DNA of 64,000 nt from Chrysoperla carnea. Taxonomy: Eukaryota; Arthropoda; Insecta; Neuroptera; Chrysopidae. Below, piece by piece: positions 39,301-50,300 of this stretch. The first letter of the stretch is position 1. The number at the start of each line of letters is the position of its first letter. Where the stretch lies: positions 46,535,935 through 46,599,934 of the forward strand of contig NC_058338.1 of assembly GCF_905475395.1 (NCBI RefSeq). Reading direction: 5' to 3'. The position numbers and the translations under genes are program-made. The notes beneath the pieces were generated by a model, which saw only the letters and a program-made list of their open reading frames with translations, ran no database searches and had not been told where the DNA came from.

Positions 39301-41614
39301 CACCTCTGAAAAACAGGATTTCATAGTTTCCCGCCTTTCTAAGAATAATTAAAGAATCTTGACGCAAAAAATCAACTTTGGATTTCATTTCGGGTTTTTT
39401 TTTTAGTTAATACTATTCCCTACATTTATTTTAGCCTAAAAAAGAAATTTTTTAATTTTGTTTATCTTTTAAATCAAGTTAAATACCTTTTCTTGAACAA
39501 TCGAGACATAAGGTAAAATAAATAAAACATTTTTATTTCTACAGACAATTTCTTGAAATAAAAGAATTTCTGCCACCAAAGTTTTACCACCGCTTGTAGG
39601 TAAGGCGTATATTAAATTTTTACGTTGTTTTAATGCTGGCAAATTTAAGCATTCATCCTGCCAATCTAAAACGTAAATTAACAAAATAATAACAACAAAT
39701 GAAAACTCAAAACATTGTCGTTCAAAACTTACCATATAATTCATCTATTCCTTTGGCACTAGCAAGCAATTCTTTTACTTTTAGAGGTAAGCCATAAAAA
39801 GGACCCATATTTTTAAATCCATTCAGAGTTAAAGTTGACGGTAAATTATTAAAAGCACTGTCAAATGATTGTGATGATATTCCATTGGTTCGTAGAGTGT
39901 TATTTGGACAATTATTGTTGTTTTTAATTGTTTTCGCGAAAGTGTCGTTTGTCAAATTAAAATTATAAGAACTTTCATTGAATGCACTCGCATTACCCTT
40001 TTCTAGAAACAGAAGACATACTTACTTCCCTTCTACATAAAAATATTGTAAGATCGATAAAAGCTTTTTTTTATAGATGTAGTTATTTCTTAAAGGATTT
40101 GAAAACACCTTTTGGATTTGTGTGCACCTTTCCGGATTTGTCTCCGGTTTTCAAATTTCTAATTTTGAATTTTTTTAAACTAACATTAAATTTAAAATGA
40201 AGTTTTCAATTCTTTTTAAATTGGACATACCGGCACGGCTTTAGTGGGCGTGAAAATCTGTATCAAGTTTTAAGTCTTTTTTGAGCACCTTGTATAATAA
40301 AGTGCTTCTATATTAAAGAACTCACAAAAGAAAGGCAAAGAGCAGTTACAGGTACCAGTACCACATCGTATCTTATAAAAAAACTTTACAGTGTTAAGAG
40401 AATTACTCCGACCTTAATGGGGGCAAGGGTCAACAAATTTAATTGTCTGATACTACTTATGAGGAATATTCTCTGGAAATTTGAATTCTTTAGGACCAAA
40501 ACTTTCCGAGATATAGATAATTGATTGTCCGAGCGCTATTTCTTTATCTCTTTTTTTAAAAGCATGTATTCAAAATTTCTCGAAAACCTTTGGACCGATT
40601 TTGGCTAAACTTTGCACACTTCTTTACATACTGAATGCTAGTTTCTGAAAGAAGGGTTTTTTTTTAATTAAAGCAAATAGCAATTTTTGTTCTATCTGAT
40701 GTAAAAGACCTATGATCTAAAAGATCTATATACCACGGTATAAAAATTAAAGCTCGATCATGTAAAAGACGATGTAAAAGACCTATCGATCTCTTTTCGC
40801 TTTGGACTTATCATGCTCACGGGCGAACGGTTAACGGAAATAGACGAACTAGATAATTTAATGAATATCTATACCGAAAATTTGGTCGGAACATAAATAT
40901 ATCTAAGCATTACTAATTTGGGACTAAATTTATTATACCTTAATATATTTCATATATATAGGGTATAAATATATATTTACGTTTACCTGGTATTGGTATA
41001 TACTCTGGAATAGAGTGAATAGTATCTTCAATACGACTAAAGTCTTGTTCAACAGCATTCTTCAAATTATTACCAAAAAGACCATTTAATTCACACATTA
41101 GAGTTGTATTATGTTTGTCCAAAATAGAAATATCGTGATTTCTTCTTTGCTCCGATAATGATTCCCCTAATAATTCTTTTTCCATAACTAAAATGTTATC
41201 TTTGATAATTTTATCATTATCATAAAGCTTTGAAGCACTTTGAAATAAAAGTTGGCCTCCATTGGTAGTTTCATTTAAATTTCTTAATCGTTTTGCTTTT
41301 GGGTGAGACGGTGAACTATTATTTGGCAGCGATGTATTTGATTTTTTTTTCAAAGCTTGTGTATTTGGAATTTTGAATTCATTTTCCGAATGGTTTGAGG
41401 AATTATGAGGTACTGACTCATTTTCATTAGGGGAATCCTTTTCTTTATGTGCCGTTAATAACATAGCACCTCTTAATGAAACTACGGAATCTGAAGTCGT
41501 ATTTAAATTTGGTTTTTGTGAATTACATCGTTTTTCCACCTCATTAATATCTTTAAGAATGGAATCATGTTCAATCCAATCTTCCCAAAAGTTGTCATCG
41601 TTACTAGTTCCCAT
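30347..41614 (-). CDS. HELQ: HELQ, superfamily 2 DNA repair helicase (15 exons)
   Basis: HELQ (mus301/spn-C in Drosophila) is a 3'-5' Ski2-like helicase that works with RAD51 paralogues in homologous and interstrand-crosslink repair. Exons: 40987-41614, 39733-40002, 39487-39665, 38717-38990, 37525-37718, 36112-36257, 35814-36048, 34590-34804, 34325-34520, 32655-32730, 32439-32596, 32280-32375, 32122-32220, 31509-31832, 30347-30430; 3174 nt, 1057 aa (human about 1101). The N-terminal 300 residues are acidic and low-complexity. Helicase motifs: Walker A LPTSGGKT at 321-328, DEIH at 425-428 (DELH in human), GMSAT at 457-461, [19 protein letters not shown], and [10 protein letters not shown] at 662-671. 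The C-terminal helix-hairpin-helix-like region ([20 protein letters not shown]) is present. The exon 5 donor (GTAACA) is the least certain junction. Confidence 0.93.
31205..31374 (+). other. Possible nested terminal exon in HELQ intron 14
   Basis: A plus-strand open segment follows a good acceptor (TGTTTTTGTATCAG, ending 31204) and runs about 56 codons to a stop at 31374. The peptide has the basic, aromatic-rich stretch [20 protein letters not shown] and later [20 protein letters not shown] do not recognise it. No convincing upstream exon was found between 29 and 31.2 kb, although a short open segment at 30614-30716 could be one. It may be chance or a decayed element. Confidence 0.2.
33308..33380 (+). 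tRNA. tRNA-Ile (AAT anticodon)
   Basis: A 73-nt cloverleaf: acceptor GGCCCAT / ATGGGCC, D arm GCTC..GAGC, anticodon stem TCGTG / CGCGA around loop CTAATAA (anticodon AAT), and T arm GTGAG-TTCGATC-CTCCC with one T:C mismatch. The A discriminator is at 33381 and a T-run terminator follows near 33390. It lies antisense within HELQ intron 9. The sequence is identical to the copy at 49294. Confidence 0.9.
35270..35330 (+). repeat. Solitary pogo/Tigger-like terminus in HELQ intron 7
   Basis: CAGTAGAGTCCCAGTAATTC resembles the terminal inverted repeat of pogo-like elements, such as the intact MITE at 12648. A matching opposite end was not found, so this is a fragment. Confidence 0.35.
37890..38711 (-). 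repeat. Family A repeats (two pieces) filling most of HELQ intron 4
   Basis: The piece at 38385-38711 is the 5' half of a family A copy on the minus strand, with terminal TATACCCTG, GTCCGC/GTCTGTCC motifs, CACGATAACTC and GAGCAACATAGGTC. The piece at 37890-38230 covers the later half of another copy, including the TACCCTCACGG / GTTTACC region. Together they fill most of intron 4 (37719-38716). The 5' end begins about 11 bp after the donor of exon 4. Confidence 0.6.
38176..38221. repeat. 18-bp perfect hairpin inside a family A copy
   Basis: TTTTTATAGCGTTTCTCA (38176-38193) and its exact reverse complement (38204-38221) flank a 10-base spacer. Other family copies have only one side of this, which suggests a local inverted duplication. 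Confidence 0.7.
40865..40979 (-). repeat. Family A 5'-end fragment in HELQ intron 1
   Basis: On the minus strand this reads TATACCCTATATATATGAA, then AAGGTATAATAAATTTAGTCCC and a degraded continuation. Its end is about 18 bp from the HELQ exon 1 donor at 40986, in the same sense as the gene. Confidence 0.5.
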
Positions 41615-42205
41615 AATGAAAAAAATTCGTTGTCACTAAGTTGGTTTCTGTTAGTAAACATGTGTTTATTTTAATTTACCGCTTCTTAGCTTAGCAATAG
41701 TTTAGTTTGCGCATGGGATTTTTTTCAAACTCGTCTTTTATTTATATTCTACCTCATTATTACAAAAGTTATGGTATTAATAGGTTTTCTATTTTAAATA
41801 ATATTAAATATACTTAATTAAATCTTTTTTTTGTTTTCACTGTTTCAATATAAAATTTGAAATCGCAGATTTGTACTTTGGCAGAAAAATAATAATAAAC
41901 AAATAACAAACTTCAAATCCAACAAGAAAAGTTTATTACACTAGAGGCGCCACAGCTCCATAAACTCCATAAACTTAAATGAACTGGACTTAATTTTGTG
42001 TGATACTATCAAAAATATTTGACAAAATTCTTTGTCCAATAGAATTAGTACAAATTTGAATAACTTTAGATGGCAGTAAATTAAATTTCTTACAATTAAA
42101 TAAAAATAGTATTTTTACTTATTATCCATATATTTTATTAAAAATAATTAACCTTTAAATAATATATGTACAATGATAATAATTTTTATTTTTAATGTTT
42201 TTTAT

Positions 42206-42668
42206 GGAAGGTAGAGGTAAAGAGGATAACACTGGTGTAGCAAAAGTATAAATTTTAAAAGTAGTAATTGAGTAGGATAGAGAAGTTCATATCAAACATA
42301 CTCTTTCAACACAAGTGCTATTCTAGTCAATTCTAGAATTGTTATTTAATGTTTTCAGCTGGACACTTTTCTACTTTGTCACCTATTTAAGATGGATTTC
42401 CATACTCATGGAGGGTAGAGAGTAAGGACAACCAATTCTGTATATAGAAAGTGTCCATCGAAAAGCAGAAAATGGAGCTTCCCTAGTAAAAGTCTAAGTA
42501 TTAAAAGAAAGTAATAAGAGTAAGATAAAGATCTGAACAAGTTGTTAAAGAAGGATAGAGAAGTTCACATCAAACGCCTTTTGCTACACAAACGCCATTT
42601 GGTCAATTTTTGAACTGGAAACTTTTTTACTTTAACCTCTATTTAAGATTGCTCTTACCCTCCACCCC
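42206..42668. mobile_element. Two tandem family B MITEs
   Basis: Copies at 42206-42411 and 42409-42668 each begin with a GGTAGAGGTAAAGAGGA-like or GGAGGGTAGAGAGTAAGGA-like end and finish with the inverted form. Internally each has AAGTGTCC..GAAAAGC near the left and TCAGCTGG or GAACTGGA plus AACTTTT near the right, again inverted. Further copies are at 17789-17995 and 54610-54871. Confidence 0.6.
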
Positions 42669-42834
42669 ATATCTATTTTAATAAAAATGTATTGAAGTGA
42701 TGTAAAATTAGCAAAGAGTACGATTTAATCCAAGTTATTCATAACTCATTGTTAAAATCGTTGCTATATATAGCCAACAAAAACCGTGTAGAGAGGTTTA
42801 AAACCATAAAACATATAAAAAACTAAGTAATAAA

Positions 42835-43086
42835 CATAGAGATATGAAGATAGAGAACGCTAGCCTGTAAGTGGATGTGATACGCGAAGTGAGAGGCAAG
42901 ACTGCCTGTAAGTTCCCCTATGTCCTTGTCTAATACATTAAAATTTATACTTACACTTACTAAAACATATAATAAGTGTATATTATACATATGCTTATGA
43001 CAAGGATACCGGGGAACTCACTCTTCTTTTCATTCATCATATCGCATCCACTTACAGGCTAGCATATCCCTCGCGTTCTCTATGTA
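42835..43086. mobile_element. Foldback MITE with about 90-bp arms
   Basis: The left arm (about 42835-42929) contains CTAGCCTGTAAGTGGATG and AGTTCCCCTATGTCCTTGTC; the right arm (about 42999-43086) is their inverse, with TAGAGAAC at the outer ends of both. The spacer of about 70 bp is AT-rich. There is no coding capacity. It lies just upstream of the zinc-finger gene. Confidence 0.65.
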
Positions 43087-43593
43087 TAATATTCTATGGT
43101 AATAATTGAAGAGGACCTGAAATCTTTATAACGGAAGATCAATAGTTCTCACTCTTAGCATGATCCAGTTTTTTATGTCGATGATTAGCTCACAGATTTA
43201 TCTACCACAGACTTGAGTTAAATAAATAGAACAGGCATTTATTTCTCGGGGCAGGATGAACCAGGCTGCAAATACCAAGCGTGGTTTAATCTAATGTTAC
43301 TAGATTTAAATTTTACTGCACATTTTTCAAAGGTGGTTTTGAAATCAAATAGACAAAAAGAAAAAGGCATATAATTTATTTGAAAATTGGAATCATGTAC
43401 GATGATCGAAAATGATTGATATTTTTTTTTACAAATAAATAATGTTTAATACATATTTGAACATGTTTATAAACGCTTGAACGGTACCCTTGTCTTGTGA
43501 ACGCTTCCGAATTGTTGTTGAAATGTCATTTAGACATTGGCATTTAGAGAAGTAAACTATTATGATTGTTTAATTATTTTATTAAATATAAAT

Positions 43594-46500
43594 ATGTCAG
43601 TGAATAATCTGTGTCGCCTTTGTGCACTAAAATTTCCCTCAGCATCACTTAAAACTTTACAAGAATTAAAAAGTGAACAATTCGATGCACTTATCTTACA
43701 ATATCTACAAATTCAAATAACGGAGAATGATGGCTATCCAAATACGGCTTGTAAATTATGCTGCAAAACTTTATACGATTTTGATCAATTTCTTGTCAAA
43801 GTTAAAGTGGCTCAACACAAATTACGCTCAACTTTTGGTACTAATTCATCAATTACGGATATAAAAGAAGAAACTCAAACAGAAACCTCAAGTTTATTTC
43901 TTCAAGAGTTTCAAGAAAAAAATGTTAAAGTTGAGACTAGCGATTATGGTATTTTTGATTTTGTTTGAAAATTTTTTGTCTTATACTTATTGAAGTTTGA
44001 ATTTTTTAGAGAATAATTATGACTCGATGGATATGGATCACTTTTTAAATGACTATACATTAAATTTAGATGAGAAGTCTGAAACTAAATCGGGTAATTA
44101 TTAACAAATTATGTTCTTTAAATAAAAATGTAGAAATATTATGAAAACATAGGCATTAACATTTTTATTAGCCAAATGTATAATTTCAAATGTAGAGTTT
44201 AAGAGTCGATTACTCGAAAACTAAGCCGAAACTCGAAAATTGGTACTCTTCATTTCCGATTTGTTTTACTATGTTTAATCATATTCTATCGTCAAATCAC
44301 GGCGCCACAGTTATCTTACTCTCCCCTTTAAAATAATATTATATTTGTAATGACAATACAAGTTTAAGACTTGAAAATAGTGGTCTGCTTGTCAGGGACG
44401 GATTTATGCGTAGGCAAAGTAGGCCTGTGCCTACGGCGACAAAAAAAAAATGGGGCGGCAAATAGTTCGTTTCAATTATTAAAAATTTTTTTGTTTAGTA
44501 AAAATGTGAATTTTTTTCAATTTTAGTCAATTATAATCATTTGAAAAAGTCGCCACTTCACTTAAACTATATCTAATCACTATGTTCGCGAATGTCACTA
44601 TCCTGGAAGTTTTAGAACACTGCAGTAGCAGTAGCAGTAATTGTACTGCGGAACGTTCATTTTCATGCTTGAAACGTATCAAAACTTATTTGCGTTCCAC
44701 GATGAAAGAGAACAGACTTAATTCCTTGGCTATAATGTGTATTGAAGTTAAAACTTTGCTACAAGTTGATCTGAACAAAATTATCGATACATTTACTGTT
44801 GAAAAAGTCCAGTGTAAATGTACATTGAAATAATTGTAAAATGTATTTTTTGTTTGTTTTGTAAACCTTACTTATGATTAAAAAGTTATTTCATTTATTA
44901 TATTAAATATTTTTCAATTTCAAAATAAATAAAACAGATTTCTGTTTATAAAAAAAGGCGGCACTTTGATGCCTGCCTATGGGCGGCAAATTCGTAAATC
45001 CGCCCCTGCTGCTTGTATATCAACAAGGTATGTCTAGAAGTAGGATTGTCAGTATTTTGTTCAGACTTTCCACATTTACTGAGAATATGAAAATGAAACA
45101 CAATCTAACCAAATCATCAATATTTTGCGTCTTCGTCAATACTCTCACGATCAATAATAATGCCAACAGTAATGGGAAATTTCAAACAAATAAACTACAT
45201 AATTTTGTAAGAAAACTGCCTATATTAAACCTATATTTACTGCAAAAAATTAGCAGTCGGATTTAACTTACTTACAAAAACACAACCTTCCAATAGTAAA
45301 AGAGAATTTAAAAGGAATTATAAAATATATATTACTATATATACTTTATTTTTCAAAGGTGTTTGGATTTACATTTAATTTTTAACTGACTTCAAACAAA
45401 AAAGGAGGAGGTTCTCAATTCGGCTGTTTTTTTTTTTTTTTTTTTTTTTTTTACCTTAGAACTTTTGAGTGAGTAAACCGATTTTGATAATTCTTTATCT
45501 ATTTGAAAGCTGGTGCTTCCCGTGTGGTCTCATTTTATTTTGATCCAGTTTTGACAACGGCATCCATGAGAAAACCATAAAAGTCTTCAATTTGCATTAA
45601 GTATGCACGACAAAAGAGGGCAAATAACTCAATATCACGCCAACCGATTTCGATGATTCTTTTTTTAGTGACAAATTAGTTAGTGTACTTCAGATTCACT
45701 AAAAATCACAAAATAAAAAAAAACTTTTAACAAAAAGAAAACCGACTTCAAAAGAAAAACTTTTCCACAACAAATTAATATGCACTAAAAAGCAAAAAAA
45801 TAATGATAATATAATGTAGTTAAAATTATTCTTATTTTTGGAGTCGGTGTCAGCCAAGCTAATGTAGAAAACTGTTCTGTTAGAGTTGTTTCCTTGGCTG
45901 ACACCGAATCCAAAAATAACAATAATTTTAACTACATTATATTATCATTATTTTTTTACTTTTTAGTGCATATTAATTTGTTTTGGAAAAGTTTTTCTTT
46001 TGAAGTCGGTTTTCTTTTTGTTTTAAAGTTTTTTTTATTTTAATAATAAAATTTGGAATAGTTTTTAAGTTAAACTTATAAATCTTGTAGATTCAGAAGA
46101 AGATGAAAAAGAAGCAAAATTGAAAGCGGAAAATGAAAAAAATGAAAAACTAATAAATAAAATTAATCATTGGAAATGCTATAAATGTAATATTCGTGTA
46201 CAAAATGCTGAATGTTTAGAAAAACATTTTAAACGTGTCCATGAAACTGATGTTGAATACGTGTGCACTGAATGTAATGCACTTTTTAATAAATTAACAG
46301 AATTTGGAATACATTATAATGGACATGGCGTAATAAGACGGTATGCGGCAGCCAAAATTAGAACTGGAAATCCACAAAAATTAAAATATTCATGTGAAGT
46401 TTGTGGAAAAGGATTTGCTAAACCATCAGCTTATAAAAGTCATAAAAATACACATTTAGGTTTGTTTTTTATATATAGACTTAAAATAGACTAATTTTTT

Positions 46501-47277
46501 ATAAATTTCCTTTAAAATTTATTTAAATTATGATCTTATATATGATTACTCTAGCAAGTTTTTTTCTGTTACCTTTATCTTCCTTTAATTTATCAAATTA
46601 CATTATTCACCCCACATTTTCATTTATTTTGTCTAGGTTTGACGAAAAATATACTCAGGTCTAAAAATGTACCGCTAAGAAAAAACACGCTAGACAAATA
46701 ATTGGAACGAAAAAAATATCATACATTTCACTAAATTTAAATAATTAGTTTATTAGGCAAACATATTATTGCACTAATAATTGAAGACGTAGCTTTCTGA
46801 ACAGTATATGGGCCATCTCGTAACGATGCAGATGCAGCCATAATATTTTTTATTTTTCATATGTCCCCAAAGAGGACATTTTTCATAGTTAAGAGGGGTT
46901 AAAAATGTGTTTTCTTTCTTTAGGAATTAAAAGATTTACGTGTGAATTCTGTGGTAAGAAGTTTACATTAAAACGACATAAAGAAATTCATAAGTTAACA
47001 GCTTGCTTAAAACCGAACGCAATCACCAACGACGATTCACTTAATTTAAATAGTAAGTTTAAAATTGTTATTTACCCACCCGTTCTTTAATCTTTCGTAC
47101 CAACGTTTATGTCATTGATCGGTTTATTTATTAATTAAAATAAGCAAATTATGTTTTGAATTTATTTTTAAGAATGTTTGGGTGATCAAAATTATACAAA
47201 ACGAATGAAAATTTAGTATACTGAAACTACTGTGAAAATTTTAAAACCATTCACTAAGCCGTTTAAAAGCTATTATG

Positions 47278-47321
<44 letters not shown>

Positions 47322-50300
47322 TTAAAACTTGGTTTATACTCGATAAAACAAGTATCTATACAAGCAGCTGTGGTATAGTTGGTTAATCCGAAATAAAAGA
47401 AGAATCTTCATCGCTATTTATACATGCAGTGAGACCTGGTTAAGTGACAAATCAAGGTACCTGTAAACTTTCCTCACATATAGAGGTATTCCACTTACCC
47501 AATGTCTCAGATATCCAGGTGTAAATAAATATCTGTCTCTTTCACTCAGGGTTCCATTAATAGAGGTCAGAATACAGGTTATTTCCTTATTAAGGTGTGA
47601 TTATTAAATAAAATAACGTATTATCGAATACAAAAAAGATAGTGCTCAAGTTCAGCATATTCGGAAAAACGTACATGTTCTAGTTTTCCTTGTCCTTCTC
47701 AACATTGTGATTGAATTTTATCTTTATTCTGAATTATTCTACAAAGAGTAGATTTTGCACATTAAATTCGACACAGACTTCAACGCGTGACTCTTCATTT
47801 TCATAAACGGATATTAACTTCAGTCGCTCACGTACTGATAACAATTTGAGCCTTCGTTTCGACGTCTTTCAAACAAACATCGTTATGATAGTAAATGAAA
47901 ACTAAAACTGAAGGTCGTTGAGGCTCAAAATTAATTAAGAGTGGAATTTGCGGATAGAATAAGAATAAGTAAGTAAACAAACAAAACGATGTTATCTTAG
48001 TTCTCAGTTACAGAGGTTAAAGCATATAAAATCCACTGCAAAAAAAAAAACATATTCACTGCAAAAAAAACTGTTTATTTACTTTGTGACAAACTACAAA
48101 ACGTATATATTGACGAATTGCAAGATTTCATTACATTTCTTTCCGATTGTATCGCCCATGCATTCTTTAACAAGACCTGTAACAAAATGACTAATTCAAT
48201 AAATTGTATGGTTTCATCTTTTAAATGAGTTGTTGCAGGTTTCTTTTAAAAATGACAAAATTAAAAATTTCTTTGTAGAAAAAAATTTGTTCATTAAATT
48301 TTATTTTAAAACTAAATATATACATATAAACATTAAAAAAATATTGATTTGAAAAATCGATCTAATACTAATTAAAATCAAAAATTCAATTTCCAATTCA
48401 ATCCTACTAAAACTCACTTCCGATTTTTTTTAAATCTTTAACCAATTGATTAATAAATTTTATAGGAAATTATTTAGAAACTGTTGATTCAAATACTTCA
48501 ACAGCACAACCAATAGTAAGTGAGCAGGAATTGAAATCGAAATGGAAATGTGACACATGTGGTAACAAATTTTATACTGCGTACATTTTACAAAATCATC
48601 AAAAGAATGTTCATGGTGTAAAGAATCCAGAACATATTTGTACCGTATGCGATATAATATTCGACAACAACAAGCAATATGAGGAACACTTAAAAACAAC
48701 ACATGGTATAGTCAGTAAACGTAAAGCAGGCTCAATGTGGAAATGTGATAAATGCCCGAAAAAGTTTAATCATTTATCGAAATATTTGCGACACACACTT
48801 ATTCATACTGGTTTGTATATTATTGTTTTTGAATTCATTAAAATTCGTTTCTTAAATTACCTTCTAATGTTTGTGAACTCTCATTTGAGGTACTCTGCAC
48901 TAATTTTATGAGAGTTCGCCGAATTTCGGATAACCTGGTGATTTAAATCTCCAAAGCATCCTGATTCCTTATTAAAAGTGATTTTGTTGCATTTTCACAC
49001 TTACGATATGTGTGTATTAAACTGTATAGAATAAACATTACATTTTAATTTTGATTTAGAATATTCAAATATCATTCTTTGATTTAGAATGATATTTAAA
49101 GACAACCATATTTTTAAATCTTTCAAGGACCTACATAATTGATAAGTCAATCATGAATACTATATACGAAAATGTATGGTGTCTAGAGGTGTTATAAGAT
49201 TATAATTGAACTTTGTGTTCATGGAGATTTAGAATATCTGTAATTCGAAAAATAAGTTTATTATTTTCTATAATTTGGCACGTAGTATACAGTGGCCCAT
49301 TAGCTCAGTTGGTTAGAGCGTCGTGCTAATAACGCGAAGGTCGTGAGTTCGATCCTCCCATGGGCCAATAATTTTTTTAATAATGAAAGATGATCAGATA
49401 AGGTAATTCATTCTTAACTTGGAATAAAAACAATTTATTTTTTCTTAATTTTAGACCTTGGAACATGGCATTTAAAAATAATTTCATATAAATAAGCGCC
49501 TTTTAGACGTATTTGCAACAACGTTTTTTTTTTACTTTTCTAATACATACAATCCAATTACAATTCCATAGCACAAAGCACAAACATTGTTCATTTTTGT
49601 TGACGTTGTGTGATTCATGATCTAGAGAGCTTTATCTTAGAGAGGATTATCGTAGGGTTAGATTATCAGTTTGGCGTGATCTATTTGTAAAGAAGTGAAA
49701 TTGGATAATATTTTTTGCAAAAGAAAAGGCTATTTTCTTTAAAGGTTGTTTTCTCTAAAATAATTGTATTTACATGAAATCGTTTTTAAATAAAATGACA
49801 CGGTTAAAAATTTATAAACCCAATTTGATCACCTTATGATATGAAAATGGTTTTTGTTAGTTATGATCTGTCACAAGATCCATAGACACAATAAGTACTT
49901 TTTTGTAGATAATTTTACGTTCTTTAAATTTGTATTCTATAACTTTTTTATTTTCTTTTGAAACCCATTAATTTCAATAAGAAGTCAATCTTTTTTTTCT
50001 TTTTTTTTTTAAATATAGAAGCGTTTTTTTATTCAAAAGACCAGATGAGACCAGGAAGCAATTTTTCACGAACATTTAGTATGTGACTATAAATAAAAAC
50101 TGGAGGTGCTAACGGGAATTTCTATCTAAATTATAAAAAATTTAGTATCTGTTTTAATAAGTTTGCGCTCCTCGAGCTGTTAATTTTATCATAAATAGTT
50201 TGCTCTTAGAAACAAATTTATCCTACTTGTTATTTAATTATAATTCCCCTTCTTTCTTCTTTTTGTTAAATAAAAGATGGTCTTTGAAAAGTATTCAATC

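Larger units (their letters stand above)
41615..43593. promoter_or_regulatory. Divergent HELQ / zinc-finger gene interval
   Basis: About 2 kb separates the two start codons. It contains no other gene. The middle is taken up by two tandem family B MITEs (42206-42668) and a foldback element (42835-43086), leaving about 590 bp of element-free sequence on the HELQ side and about 500 bp on the zinc-finger side. Core promoters must lie in those flanks; no clear motif was seen. Confidence 0.45.

Noticed and set aside
43537-43593. Upstream extension of the zinc-finger gene start
   Set aside because: The extension begins at TTG, not ATG; the first in-frame ATG is 43594, directly before the ZAD.
47365-47450. 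tRNA-like A box (GTATAGTTGGTTAAT)
   Set aside because: No matching B box or stems; chance resemblance.
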